Source: Nitrospira tepida (lineage in GTDB: Bacteria; Nitrospirota; Nitrospiria; Nitrospirales; Nitrospiraceae). Taken from it: a stretch of DNA of 64,000 nucleotides. Position numbers and translations under genes: made by a program. Below, one piece after another: positions 7,211 through 15,207 of this stretch. The stretch covers positions 2,202,001-2,266,000 of the forward strand of contig NZ_OX365700.1 of assembly GCF_947241125.1 (NCBI RefSeq), read 5' to 3'. Every line of letters starts with the position of its first letter. The stretch's first letter is position 1. The notes below the pieces were generated by a model. It saw nothing but the letters and a program-made list of their open reading frames with translations. It was not told where the DNA came from and ran no database searches.

Positions 7211-7990
7211 ATGGCTCCGACATCTTGGATGACTCTGCAGATGGGAATGACGGTCGTCGTTGTCCTGGCTGGTTGTGCGACCGCCTCGCCACCGAGCCGA
7301 ATGAACCAGTATGTCGGCACGCATCCGGTTCCGACACTGGAATCGCTGAACCCGCTTTCCGACCGCAAGGGCCGGACCGGCCTCCTCGTAATCGCCGATC
7401 AGACGGCTGAAGGAGCCGCACCGGTATTGCCGGACGAAGCGCAGACTCGACTCACGGAGCAGCTGAAGGAACGACTCGGTCAGTCACTTCCGCTCACGGT
7501 CGAGACGCTCCTGCCAGCCGAAGGCGTACAGCCAAGGGGCGATCTCAGTCCATTGCTCGAATTGGCACAGTCGCATGACGTGAACTATCTTTTGGTCGTT
7601 GTGGCTTCCGCCATGGAGCAAGAATATCCGCAAACCGTCTTCCTGGGGTGGCATTCGCACAGCCAGCCTGGCTTGCGACGGGACAACTGGTCGCTGCTTG
7701 AGGCCGCGCTGATCGACGTCAAGACAGGAGCGGTGCTGCTGCGCGGGGAAGGCCGGAGCATGGCCACGCTGGATCGCCCGATGGCCCCGGGCATCAACCA
7801 ATGGTATCCCGTCATCTGGTTTCGCCCCGCCGGCCCTGATGGGCGACCCTGGTGGCCGCCAACCTATGAAGGTGCACCGAATACGCTTCGGGTGGTGACC
7901 ATGAACGATGCCGCGAAGCGGCTGACTTTGGACCTGCAACGCACCTGGTTGGAGTTTCGTCATCAAGACTTTGTGTCGTCAAGAGAATAG
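7211..7990 (+). CDS. Putative lipoprotein of unknown function
   Basis: A 259-residue protein with a short signal sequence ending in VVVVLAGC, a good lipobox. The mature part has an alpha/beta segment (RTGLLVIADQT, LTEQLKERLGQSLPLTVETLLP, VNYLLVVVASA) that resembles lipoproteins whose periplasmic domain copies a small nucleotide-binding fold, followed by a Trp/Pro-rich tail (NQWYPVIWFRPAGP). I cannot name a family. The ATG at 7211 follows GAGAGGAGGGCGG; a longer frame from 6914 overlaps the DsrE gene and is rejected. Confidence 0.75.
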   Translation: MAPTSWMTLQMGMTVVVVLAGCATASPPSRMNQYVGTHPVPTLESLNPLSDRKGRTGLLVIADQTAEGAAPVLPDEAQTRLTEQLKERLGQSLPLTVETLLPAEGVQPRGDLSPLLELAQSHDVNYLLVVVASAMEQEYPQTVFLGWHSHSQPGLRRDNWSLLEAALIDVKTGAVLLRGEGRSMATLDRPMAPGINQWYPVIWFRPAGPDGRPWWPPTYEGAPNTLRVVTMNDAAKRLTLDLQRTWLEFRHQDFVSSRE

Positions 7991-8185
7991 GTCCCATGCC
8001 AATGCCTGAGTGAGTACAATAATCGCGCGCGATTCCCATTGAACGACAACTACTCCCCTGCACTGTCGAATATGGCAATTCGGCTTGTAGCGCAGCATTC
8101 GTTGGTTACAATGGAAGAGCGCATGGGTTCGGGTATGAGTCGGAGACATTCTCCCCACAGGGGGCATGCGATTCGAGATACCAAC

Positions 8186-8602
8186 ATGATGCGGGAGAGC
8201 ATTCAGGTGTGTGTGTCAATAGGCATGCTGCTTGGTCTGATGTTGGCGGGCGTTGCGGATGCCGCTGAGTTTGACACACCAGATCCACTAGGGGCCTTTG
8301 TGTATGCCGAGTATGCGCTGGGTGATGATTACTTCATCAACGGCGTGCAAGACACATTTCTGTTTCGCTGCAACCTGGCGCAGGACTTGGAGTCATTTGA
8401 AGGCGTGGCGTTCTCGGAGATCTCCATATGGGGCAATCGGACCGGCCCGTGGGAAGTGTTCAAGAAGCAACCCGACGGCAGATACGCATATCTGAGGACG
8501 ACGCATTACCCGACAGTAGCTTGCCTTGAGTGGTGCCGATCCAAAGACTACCTGTCGTCTGGGCAATGCTTGTGGAAGCGCGGCTGGCCGCAGGTGCGGT
8601 AG
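8186..8602 (+). CDS. Secreted hypothetical protein
   Basis: From the ATG at 8186 the product has 138 residues with a signal peptide (SIGMLLGLMLAGVADA, cleavage near ADA-AEF). The mature part has cysteines in FRCNLA, VACLEWC and GQCLW that could form two disulfides. No family recognised. No convincing ribosome-binding site precedes any of the candidate starts (8039, 8123, 8135, 8186 or 8189), so the start is uncertain. It is followed 12 bp later by another exported protein. Confidence 0.6.
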   Translation: MMRESIQVCVSIGMLLGLMLAGVADAAEFDTPDPLGAFVYAEYALGDDYFINGVQDTFLFRCNLAQDLESFEGVAFSEISIWGNRTGPWEVFKKQPDGRYAYLRTTHYPTVACLEWCRSKDYLSSGQCLWKRGWPQVR

Positions 8603-8614
8603 GGGATCGTTGTC

Positions 8615-9298
8615 TTGCCACACCATATGATCGCTTCGCCTGGGCGGTTCTTCCTCAAGATTATCGTGATGACGACGATCTGGAACATCGCGCTAGTCTC
8701 GTGCAGTCAAGCCACGCAGAAACTCGACGAGGCTGTTTTGTATGAACCTCATTTCAAGCTGAAGGTCGTTCGGTACTATGAGAACCTTCCGCTCCACTAT
8801 ACCGGCGAAGTGTTTCGCGTCCAGTGCGCGTCGGAGCATACAGCAAACTCTCCGGGCCACAAGACCCAGGACCCAGGTTGGCGTACATTAGGGAACGGGG
8901 GCGCCATCGGATCCAAGAATGCCGCAGAACTGGTCGAGCGCGAGCGCCACAACTATCTGGTGGTCGATGAGCAGACGCTGGTCTGGATTGGGAATGGTGT
9001 GAGTGTGAGCTTCGATGCGTGCGGACAGTTTCGAGCGTGGTATCCCACGTCTCTCCCTGAGGAGTTGATCGATCCGGTTGTGAAACCCGATTTTTGTGCT
9101 CCTAAAGGAAAAGCTGACTGCCGCCACTACAATTTCCAGGGGGATCGCGCCCCGCATTTTGAAGACATTCAGGTGTCCCGGCAGGGTGCCATCTCCTTCA
9201 CCGTACGGTCGAAGGCCTTTCGGGGTGAACGGATCGTTCGTGTCCACAGCACCGATTTCGGCCGGACATGGACATTCACTTCAATAGCTTCCCAATAA
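8615..9298 (+). CDS. Putative exported lipoprotein with sialidase/BNR-like tail
   Basis: A 227-residue protein; the start is a TTG at 8615 (GGGGA 8 bp upstream) or the ATG at 8627. The N-terminus has a hydrophobic stretch ending in IALVSC, a lipobox-like site. The C-terminus (FRGERIVRVHSTDFGRTWTF) contains an S-x-D-x-G-x-T-W Asp-box, a motif of beta-propeller proteins. The rest is not recognisable. It forms a two-gene unit with the upstream secreted protein and converges on the mercury-type operon. Confidence 0.65.
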   Translation: MPHHMIASPGRFFLKIIVMTTIWNIALVSCSQATQKLDEAVLYEPHFKLKVVRYYENLPLHYTGEVFRVQCASEHTANSPGHKTQDPGWRTLGNGGAIGSKNAAELVERERHNYLVVDEQTLVWIGNGVSVSFDACGQFRAWYPTSLPEELIDPVVKPDFCAPKGKADCRHYNFQGDRAPHFEDIQVSRQGAISFTVRSKAFRGERIVRVHSTDFGRTWTFTSIASQ

Positions 9299-9324
9299 TC
9301 ACACAGTTCCTTGTCGGTTGAAGC

Positions 9325-9864
9325 TCAGTACACGATCACATGATCGGCTGATACGAACAGGCCCACCATCTTTTCCAGCGGAAGGGGGGTTACTGAAGAG
9401 GCGACTCGAGCCGGATCGATCTTGTAGAGCAGCATCATGGTCTGATTGCCATAGATTTCAACGCCCAGCTTGCTCTTGAGGATCTCAAAGTACTCCCCGT
9501 AGTTATGCGGGACCTGCTCCAGGGGTACGCCCATCTGTTCGGAGACGCTCTGCCGTTCTCGCTCCGGCAGCCCCGCTCGTTCGAGCGCGGTACTGTCCGA
9601 ACCGACCAGTCTGCGAAAAAAGCCAAACCCCTTGGTCACTGATGTCACCGCGCTGGCATCAACCAGAATTGTCACCTTATGGCCCGCCTTGACGGCCGCC
9701 CAAGCCACATTCGGCACGGCACAAATTTGCGCATCGTCCTCTGCCAGCGAGGTCTTCATGTGGATCAGGATGCTGGCTGCGGACGCGTGCTGCGTGCCTA
9801 GGCCGGCGATCCCTATGAGTGTCATGCACATCGCTAGTATCATGGTCACGATCTGTCGGTTCAT
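9325..9864 (-). CDS. Exported DsrE/DsrF-like protein of the mer-type operon
   Basis: A 179-residue protein with a signal peptide (MILAMCMTLIGIAGLGTQHASA) and a DsrE-like alpha/beta core: SILIHMKTSLAEDDAQICAVP, VKAGHKVTILVDASAVTSV and a long Met/Tyr-rich C-terminal part. A single Cys (ICAVP) remains in the mature protein. The ATG at 9864 overlaps the upstream AhpD-like gene by 4 bp. Being exported and at the end of a merF operon suggests thiol or sulfur chemistry in the periplasm. That role is inference. Confidence 0.75.
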   Translation of the reverse strand: MNRQIVTMILAMCMTLIGIAGLGTQHASAASILIHMKTSLAEDDAQICAVPNVAWAAVKAGHKVTILVDASAVTSVTKGFGFFRRLVGSDSTALERAGLPERERQSVSEQMGVPLEQVPHNYGEYFEILKSKLGVEIYGNQTMMLLYKIDPARVASSVTPLPLEKMVGLFVSADHVIVY

Positions 9865-10292
9865 GACCCGCCCTCCGCATTCTTGTTCTGGCTCATAGAC
9901 TGGTGTTCGCAGCAGGTTGACGCATCCGAAGTCGGCCGACAACTCGTGCAGTCCTTGTATACGGCATAGGCCTTCAGTGCCCATTCCTCGCCAGGGCAGC
10001 CTTGCATGGTCATCGCGACTTCGAGGAATTCAATCAATTCGTCCAGAGTAATGCCCTTTTCGACCGCCATTTGGACGTAGGCTCGAATGCAGGGCTCACA
10101 TCGGATGGCGATTGAGACGCTCATTGCCGTGAGGAGCTTGTATTTGGCGGAAACAACCCCGTCGCGGTACGCCTCCTGTCGCATGCGAAGCAGCCCGCCG
10201 GTGACCTTCGGACTGAGGCGACGCAGCTCTTGAAATAAACTTTCGGCATCTGACCTTATCTCTTTTTGTTCTTCGGTCATGAGTTTTGTCAT
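9861..10292 (-). CDS. AhpD-like carboxymuconolactone decarboxylase-family protein
   Basis: A 143-residue CMD-fold protein with the redox motif CEPCIRAYV (CxxC near residue 68) inside the usual VSAKYKLLTAMSVSIAIRC helix. The C-terminal 30 residues add an unusual cluster of cysteines (DCTSCRP, STCCEHQ) that may bind metal. ATGA overlaps couple it to merF upstream and the DsrE-like gene downstream. It is probably a thiol oxidoreductase serving the metal-resistance operon. Confidence 0.82.
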   Translation of the reverse strand: MTKLMTEEQKEIRSDAESLFQELRRLSPKVTGGLLRMRQEAYRDGVVSAKYKLLTAMSVSIAIRCEPCIRAYVQMAVEKGITLDELIEFLEVAMTMQGCPGEEWALKAYAVYKDCTSCRPTSDASTCCEHQSMSQNKNAEGGS

Positions 10293-10549
10293 CCTTCCGG
10301 TTTACCGTGTTCTTTTGCGGAATGATGCGAACAACAGCCGGAGACGTCATCCCGATTTCTCCGAGACAGGCTGTACAGGGCCAAGCCAAGGAAGGCGGCT
10401 AGGGCGGGGAGCAGCACATAGTCCAGGTAGCCCGTGACCGCTCCCAGGCCGAGAAGACCCAGCAGCCCGACCAGAATCGGCGTGAAACAGCAGAGTGCTG
10501 TCAACGCTGCGCCTGTTAAGCCCAAAGTCATGAGACGGTTCCGGTTCAT
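10289..10549 (-). CDS. merF: MerF-type mercury transporter
   Basis: An 86-residue inner-membrane protein with two helices. The first carries the vicinal cysteine pair ALCCFTPILVGLLGLLGLGA, and the second (YLDYVLLPALAAFLGLALYSL) matches MerF almost word for word. A second pair (CCSHH) sits in the cytoplasmic tail, as expected for handing Hg(II) to an internal acceptor. It is coupled by ATGA to the AhpD-like gene. No mercuric reductase gene is visible in the window. Confidence 0.9.
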   Translation of the reverse strand: MNRNRLMTLGLTGAALTALCCFTPILVGLLGLLGLGAVTGYLDYVLLPALAAFLGLALYSLSRRNRDDVSGCCSHHSAKEHGKPEG

Positions 10550-10582
10550 GGAGTCATGCCTCCCTGATGTTCGCCCTTACCA

Positions 10583-10861
10583 TCACGCCTGTCCGACGCC
10601 AGCAGCCCTTAAGCGATCGGCTGTGATCGGTTCCCGCCGGCAACAGTCCAACAACACACCGTTAACCGCGACGGCCGGGACTGCGGTGATCCCGTAGCGT
10701 CTCGCTTTGTCCCGGCATTCGTTCGTCGCGCAGCCCTCCCGTAGATCGTAGATCTGTAGGTCGCAACTGGGGCAGACTAAAGACTTGACCAGCTTGACTG
10801 TGTTATCACAAATGGGACAGCCAGCCGTGAATACCTCAACCCTTCGCTTTGTGGTCACCAT
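10583..10861 (-). CDS. Cys-rich thioredoxin-fold protein of the mer-type operon
   Basis: A 92-residue thioredoxin/glutaredoxin-like protein: VEVFTAGCPICDNTVKLVK with a CxxC site at residues 15-18, then CPSC, EGCATNEC and a cis-Pro segment (ITAVPAVAVNG), ending with LDCC. Such proteins often accompany merF/merT and may carry Hg(II) or reduce disulfides. The ribosome-binding site AAAAAGGAG survives only 14 bp from the edge of the IS5-family insertion, so native transcription from merR has probably been disturbed. Confidence 0.82.
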   Translation of the reverse strand: MVTTKRRVEVFTAGCPICDNTVKLVKSLVCPSCDLQIYDLREGCATNECRDKARRYGITAVPAVAVNGVLLDCCRREPITADRLRAAGVGQA

Positions 10862-10884
10862 CGTGGAATCTCCTTTTTTCTCTA

Positions 10885-11718
10885 GAACCTATCTCAAAAT
10901 TGTTTGAGGAGCATCGTGATGCAGGCGAGCTGCACGAACCCGAGAAAATTGGCGGCGTAGTACTCCCAGCGAACGAGGAGTCGGCGTTTCCACTGGAGCC
11001 AGGCAAAGAACCGTTCAACGAGCCAGCGGCGTTGGTACCGGCGTAGGTGCCGCCCATCCTGGGTCTTGAGTTTGCGAGTGGATCGATGCGGCGCGATCAG
11101 GTTCACCCCGTCTTGGTGGAGGTCGGCATCGAGGCCATCGCTGTCATACGCCCGATCCCCGATGAGATGCTCGGGCTTGGCCTCGAGCATGTAGAAGTCG
11201 AAACTGAGTTGGACCAGGGTGACTTCATGATGATTCGCCGCATGCGTGCTCACGGAGAGGGGCAGTCCGTGCCGATCCACAATCGCCAGGATTTTCACGC
11301 CCTTGCCGCGCTTCGTAAGTCCAATGGCCTCGCCGCCGCCCTTGGCCGCCGCAAACGTGGCATCAATGAAACTCTCGCGTTCATCAATGGCCCCTTCGTC
11401 ACGCAGCGTGTTTGCCAGCTGGGTGAGGACCTCTCGCAGGACCTCCCGTTGACACCACTGTTGGAACCGGCGATGCACGGTCTTGTAGTTGGGATAGCAC
11501 TGCGGGAGCAGGTGCCATTGCGCCCCGGTGTTCAGAATCCAGAGCACCGCTTCCAGGACGGCCCGGGTTGGGATCGGTTTGCGGCCCGGGCGAGTGTCCG
11601 GGATGTGCTCTTCAGGACAATGATCCCGAATCCGCTCCCATTGATCGTCGCGCAACCGCAGCATGGGAGCACCTATACGGACGGACTGTCATGCTGTCAA
11701 TAATTTTGAGATAGGTTC
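10885..11718 (-). mobile_element. IS5-family insertion sequence (834 bp)
   Basis: Terminal inverted repeats of 17 bp (GAACCTATCTCAAAATT at 10885-10901 and its complement at 11702-11718) flank one transposase gene. The element is bordered by TA on both sides (10883-10884 and 11719-11720), fitting the 2-bp TA target duplication of this family. The repeats are perfect over 17 bp, which suggests recent insertion. It lies between merR and the thioredoxin-fold gene, in the same orientation as the operon. Confidence 0.9.
10894..11664 (-). CDS. IS5-family transposase, single ORF
   Basis: A complete 256-residue DDE transposase of the IS427/IS1031 type: N-terminal WERIRDHCPEE, then LWILNTGAQWHLLPQCYP, the first catalytic Asp in FIDATFAAAKGGG, the second in LIGDRAYDSDGLD and the Glu in RWLVERFFAWLQWKRRLLVR. 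No stops interrupt it, so it is probably active. The gene ends 9 bp inside the left terminal repeat. Confidence 0.93.
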   Translation of the reverse strand: MLRLRDDQWERIRDHCPEEHIPDTRPGRKPIPTRAVLEAVLWILNTGAQWHLLPQCYPNYKTVHRRFQQWCQREVLREVLTQLANTLRDEGAIDERESFIDATFAAAKGGGEAIGLTKRGKGVKILAIVDRHGLPLSVSTHAANHHEVTLVQLSFDFYMLEAKPEHLIGDRAYDSDGLDADLHQDGVNLIAPHRSTRKLKTQDGRHLRRYQRRWLVERFFAWLQWKRRLLVRWEYYAANFLGFVQLACITMLLKQF

Positions 11719-11790
11719 TAATCAGGCTTGTATGGTTCTGCCGTTGTGGCTGGACGAAACAGCCTGGCAGGTGTGGATCAATTCCTGACG

Positions 11791-12267
11791 TCACCTAAGC
11801 AATTCCGAAGGTCCGCTTCCCGATCCGTTCACCTCCTTTCGCGCTGTGCGTCTCTTTCCGTGCATTTCATCCTCCAGGGCCTTGAGAATTGGACACCGAT
11901 CAGTTGGCTGGCCAGCCCGGCAGTCGCGAAGCAAGCTTCGTAGTGCCCTGGCCAGTGCCTGCAAGTCGCGCACTTTTGCCTCCACGTGCCTCAGCTTGGC
12001 TTCCGCCCTCCGCTGCACATCACCGCACCGGGCTTTCGATCTGACCCGAAGATCGAGGAGTTCTTCGATCTCATGGAGCGTAAAACCCAACGCCTGGGCG
12101 TTCTTGATGAAGCGGAGACGTCGCTGCGCCTCGCTGTTGTAGAGTCTATAGCCGGACGGCAGCCGCGAGGTGGGGTCGAGTAAGCTGCGTCGCTCGTAGT
12201 AGCGAATCGTTTCGATATTCACCCCAACATCCTTTGCAAGCTGCCCAATTGTGAGTTCGGTTGTCAT
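11791..12267 (-). CDS. merR: MerR, mercury-responsive regulator
   Basis: A 158-residue MerR-family regulator: helix-turn-helix (TIGQLAKDVGVNIETIRYYERRSLL), wing (LPSGYRLY) and dimer helix. Cysteines at residues 81, 116 and 125 reproduce the spacing of the Hg(II) ligands of Tn501 MerR (82, 117, 126). The ATG at 12267 follows ATGAGGTGCAC. Its TGA overlaps a GTG whose frame runs into the insertion sequence, so the original downstream gene or spacer was cut. It probably controls itself and the downstream merF genes from one promoter. Confidence 0.92.
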   Translation of the reverse strand: MTTELTIGQLAKDVGVNIETIRYYERRSLLDPTSRLPSGYRLYNSEAQRRLRFIKNAQALGFTLHEIEELLDLRVRSKARCGDVQRRAEAKLRHVEAKVRDLQALARALRSLLRDCRAGQPTDRCPILKALEDEMHGKRRTARKEVNGSGSGPSELLR

Positions 12268-12284
12268 GTGCACCTCATGTGTGA

Positions 12285-12315
12285 CGATACACCCTGTACC
12301 ATAGTACGGAGTCAA
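12285..12315 (-). promoter_or_regulatory. MerR-type operator/promoter
   Basis: On the minus strand a -35 hexamer TTGACT (12310-12315) is followed by CCGTAC TATG GTACAGG, a dyad that fills an over-long spacer of about 19-20 bp before a weak -10 near 12285-12290. Long spacers with a central GTAC dyad are the hallmark of MerR-family promoters and closely resemble the Tn501/Tn21 mer operator. Confidence 0.8.
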
Positions 12316-12418
12316 GGGGGGAGTGTGTCCGTTTGTTCGTTTCCGACCCGTAATGATCCTCTTGAACGTCCGACTCTACTCCAGCGCGTCCACAGCCGAG
12401 AGACTGGCGGCCGTGTGA

Positions 12419-12462
12419 CTGTAAGCCAGCTTACAGAAGGTCCATGTGCTTCCCTGTATATG
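12419..12462 (+). promoter_or_regulatory. Candidate Crp/Fnr-type promoter upstream of the arsenic operon (site C)
   Basis: CTGTAAGC CA GCTTACAG (12419-12436) is a perfect 8+8 palindrome. TATATG (12457-12462) follows after 20 nt as a -10. A second inverted repeat (GGTCCAT at 12439-12445 and ATGGACC at 12460-12466) overlaps the -10 and could form a leader hairpin or operator. Confidence 0.55.
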
Positions 12463-12510
12463 GACCTATCCACCTATTTATAAGGATGCGATCGCTCTCA
12501 TAGGGCAAGA

Positions 12511-12538
12511 TTGACACATAGAGGGATCTCTATATATA
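12511..12538 (+). promoter_or_regulatory. Sigma-70-type promoter of arsM with a 16-bp dyad between -35 and -10
   Basis: TTGACA (12511-12516) and TATATA (12533-12538) are 16 bp apart. The spacer is filled by the dyad ATAGAG GGAT CTCTAT (12518-12533). That position is ideal for a repressor, and the ArsR-family gene in the operon is the obvious candidate. Translation of arsM starts 20 bp downstream. Confidence 0.7.
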
Positions 12539-12557
12539 CAGTCGCGACGAGGGGACC

Positions 12558-13745
12558 ATGCCGATAGACGAAATCACGCAAAAAGTCAGTGACCGCTACG
12601 CGCGGGCTGCCGCCGCAGGCGAGCAGATGTGCTGTCCGACGAGTTACGACTTCGCCGACCTGAAGACGTTTATCCCAGAAGAGGTGCTCAAGATTTCCTA
12701 TGGTTGCGGCACGCCCGCCGGGTTGAAGACGGTCCGCCCCGGTGAGACGGTCCTGGACATCGGCTCCGGCGGAGGAATCGACTGCTTCGAAGCCTCGCGG
12801 TTGGTCGGACCGACCGGCCGTGTGATCGGTCTCGATATGACGGACGCGATGCTGGAGATTGCGCGCCGCAATGCGCCGATTGTTGCAGCGAATCTGGGCT
12901 ATGCCTCCTCGAACGTGGAGTTCCGAAAGGGCATGGCCGATGCGATGCCGGTGGACGACAACACGATCGATCTGATCATTTCCAACTGCGTCATCAACCT
13001 GGCTCCTGATAAGCGCAGGGTCTTCCGTGAGATGTTCCGCGTCACGAAACCGGGTGGGCGTTTTACGATTTCCGATATCGTGTCAGACCAAGCCGTCCCG
13101 CAATACTTGGTGCATGATGCTGAAAAATGGGGTGAGTGTCTCTCCGGCGCATTGACGCTCGCGGCCTACAGTGTCGGCATGGTGGAAGCCGGGTTTCTCG
13201 GTATCCATCTCGTCAAGTTCTCTCCCTGGCAAGTCATCGATGGGATTCACTTCTTCTCCGTAACGCTGACCGGCTACAAACTCCCACCGCATCCTGCGGG
13301 ACCCGCCGTTCGCTACGCGACACTCCGCGGACCATTTAGCCTTGTGGTGGATGAACGTGGAGCCAGCTACCAGCGAGGTATTCCGCGACCGATCGGGCCG
13401 GACACGGCTCTGCTGCTGAGTCAACCCCCGCTCGCCCCGTATTTTGTGCTGTCCCATGAACCGATCGTGCTCGACCGAGCGGATGCGCGCTGGTGGGCGG
13501 TGTTGCCCTCGCAAGCCTCTTGCGTGTGGCAAGGAGACTTTGCCCTGCTCGCGGGCCCATTTCTCGAAGCTGCCGATGACGATCATCACGTCTACCGACG
13601 GGGAGAACCGCTGGAAGTCTGCTCCAAGACCCTCAAGGTATTGGCAACCGACGGGTATGCTCCGCATTTCGCCATCATCAACCGCGCCGGCCAACGCGTG
13701 AATGGCGGCGAGGTCACCTGTTCACCCGATGGAGGCTGCTGCTGA
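12558..13745 (+). CDS. arsM: ArsM, As(III) S-adenosylmethionine methyltransferase
   Basis: A 395-residue methyltransferase. The SAM site reads VLDIGSGGGIDCF (residues 65-77). Cysteines expected to bind As(III) are C50 (SYGCG), C144 (ISNCVINL) and C194 (GECLSGAL), the last two 50 residues apart as in characterised ArsM. An extra vicinal pair (CCPTSYD, 25-26) and a C-terminal GGCC could hold arsenic first. The last 150 residues form the extra domain of long ArsMs. The arsR ATG begins in its stop codon. Product methylarsenicals feed the ArsS branch. Confidence 0.92.
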   Translation: MPIDEITQKVSDRYARAAAAGEQMCCPTSYDFADLKTFIPEEVLKISYGCGTPAGLKTVRPGETVLDIGSGGGIDCFEASRLVGPTGRVIGLDMTDAMLEIARRNAPIVAANLGYASSNVEFRKGMADAMPVDDNTIDLIISNCVINLAPDKRRVFREMFRVTKPGGRFTISDIVSDQAVPQYLVHDAEKWGECLSGALTLAAYSVGMVEAGFLGIHLVKFSPWQVIDGIHFFSVTLTGYKLPPHPAGPAVRYATLRGPFSLVVDERGASYQRGIPRPIGPDTALLLSQPPLAPYFVLSHEPIVLDRADARWWAVLPSQASCVWQGDFALLAGPFLEAADDDHHVYRRGEPLEVCSKTLKVLATDGYAPHFAIINRAGQRVNGGEVTCSPDGGCC

Positions 13746-14101
13746 TGAAGCCCGCCTCACCCGGCGACATGCTCACCGCAGACCAATGCGCCACGATTCT
13801 CAAGGCCCTGGCGGATCACACCCGGTTGCGTATACTGGAGTCGTTACTGATCGAGGAGAAGTGCGTGACGGAACTCGTCCGGCAGCTACGCTGTCCGCAA
13901 CCGCACATCTCCCATCATCTCCGGATTCTCCGGGATGCCGGATTGATTGAGGGGCTTCGGGACGGCAAGCAGGTCTGTTATCGAATCCTGCCGAGGGTCC
14001 AACGCGTGCTGGCCAATCGGCAGGGACGGGCGCTCAACTTCGGATGCTGTGAGTTGCGATTCCCGGAAATGGTGTTGGCCGGCATGGGGCACACCCGCTG
14101 A
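13745..14101 (+). CDS. arsR: ArsR/SmtB-family repressor
   Basis: A 118-residue winged-helix protein: LKALADHTRLRILESLL, recognition helix QPHISHHLRILRDAGL and wing RDGKQVCYRIL. Cysteines are present at EKCVTEL and LRCPQPHISHH, inside the DNA-binding helices where ArsR-type metal sites occur, and as a pair near the C-terminus (FGCCELR). It overlaps arsM by one base. It probably represses the operon through the dyad at 12518-12533 until As(III) binds. Confidence 0.88.
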   Translation: MKPASPGDMLTADQCATILKALADHTRLRILESLLIEEKCVTELVRQLRCPQPHISHHLRILRDAGLIEGLRDGKQVCYRILPRVQRVLANRQGRALNFGCCELRFPEMVLAGMGHTR

Positions 14102-14132
14102 TGCCATGGTGGTTTTCTGAGGTGCTTCTCGC

Positions 14133-15194
14133 TTGCTCACGGATATAGAGATGGCGCTGACCTTGCTCGGACGACACAACCCGCTCGCCTCTTCCGCTGA
14201 ACAGCTCAAGGTGCTGACAGAAACGGCCGGTTGTCCTCCGTTTGAAAGGCGACTCAATCAGGCCGACTTGTTCCCGCTCCACGCCACAGGGATCACGGTC
14301 TTTCAGATCAACGTCGGCAAGCTCTGCAACCAGACCTGCCGGCATTGTCACGTCGATGCAGGGCCGGACCGCACCGAAACGATGTCGAAGGAGACCGCCG
14401 AACTCTGTCTCGCGGCGTTGGCCAGGACCGACGTTCTAACCGTCGACATCACCGGCGGCGCACCCGAGCTCAACCCGAACTTTCGTTGGCTGGTCGAACA
14501 GGCTCGTGCGCTCGGCCGTCATGTGATGGATCGCTGCAATCTCTCCGTGTTGCTGCTTCCCTCCCAAGCAGATCTTGCCGAGTTTCTGGCTGCCCATCGC
14601 GTCGAAGTCATTGCGTCGCTTCCGGCCTATCGTGCTAGCCAGACCGATGCGCAGCGGGGAGAAGGGATCTTTGAGAAATCGATCGAGGCCCTCAAACTCT
14701 TGAATCGCCTCGGATACGGTCGACCGGACAGCGGCCTTGTTTTGAACCTCGTTTACAATCCCGTCGGCGCGTTTCTCCCTCCCAAGCAAGAGGCCATCGA
14801 AGCGCAGTTTAGAAAAGAACTCCGGAGCCGGCACGGCGTCGAGTTCAACCGTCTCTACACCATCACGAATATGCCCATCAGTCGGTTCCTGGAGTTCCTG
14901 ATCGAGAGCGGCAATTATGAGGCCTACATGGATCGATTGGCCACTGCGTTCAACCCGGCCGCTGCCGCCGGCGTCATGTGCCGGTCGATGATTTCCGTGG
15001 GATGGGACGGCACCCTGTACGATTGCGACTTTAATCAGATGCTCAACCTGCCGGTCGACAAGGGAATGCCACGCCATATTCGTGACTTCGATCCGACCCG
15101 CCTGAGCGCACGCAGGATTGTGACGAGGAATCACTGCTACGCCTGCACGGCCGGTGCCGGCTCGTCTTGCGGCGGGGCGGTCACGACAGCATAG
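14133..15194 (+). CDS. arsS: ArsS, radical SAM enzyme of arsenosugar biosynthesis
   Basis: A 353-residue radical SAM protein. The cluster motif CNQTCRHC (C65, C69, C72) is followed by HVDAGPDR, and the C-terminus holds the ArsS-specific cysteine signature CYACTAGAGSSCGG. ArsS joins a 5'-deoxyadenosyl group to dimethylarsenite on the way to arsenosugars. The start is taken at the TTG at 14133, which has GAGGTG eight bases upstream; the ATG at 14151 lacks such a site. It lies between arsR and a phosphate permease in one operon. Confidence 0.92.
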   Translation: MLTDIEMALTLLGRHNPLASSAEQLKVLTETAGCPPFERRLNQADLFPLHATGITVFQINVGKLCNQTCRHCHVDAGPDRTETMSKETAELCLAALARTDVLTVDITGGAPELNPNFRWLVEQARALGRHVMDRCNLSVLLLPSQADLAEFLAAHRVEVIASLPAYRASQTDAQRGEGIFEKSIEALKLLNRLGYGRPDSGLVLNLVYNPVGAFLPPKQEAIEAQFRKELRSRHGVEFNRLYTITNMPISRFLEFLIESGNYEAYMDRLATAFNPAAAAGVMCRSMISVGWDGTLYDCDFNQMLNLPVDKGMPRHIRDFDPTRLSARRIVTRNHCYACTAGAGSSCGGAVTTA

Positions 15195-15207
15195 CTGGCC
15201 GACTCGT

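Noticed and set aside
9325-12315. Full mercury resistance operon
   Set aside because: merA, merT and merP are not encoded; only merR and merF are supported by sequence.
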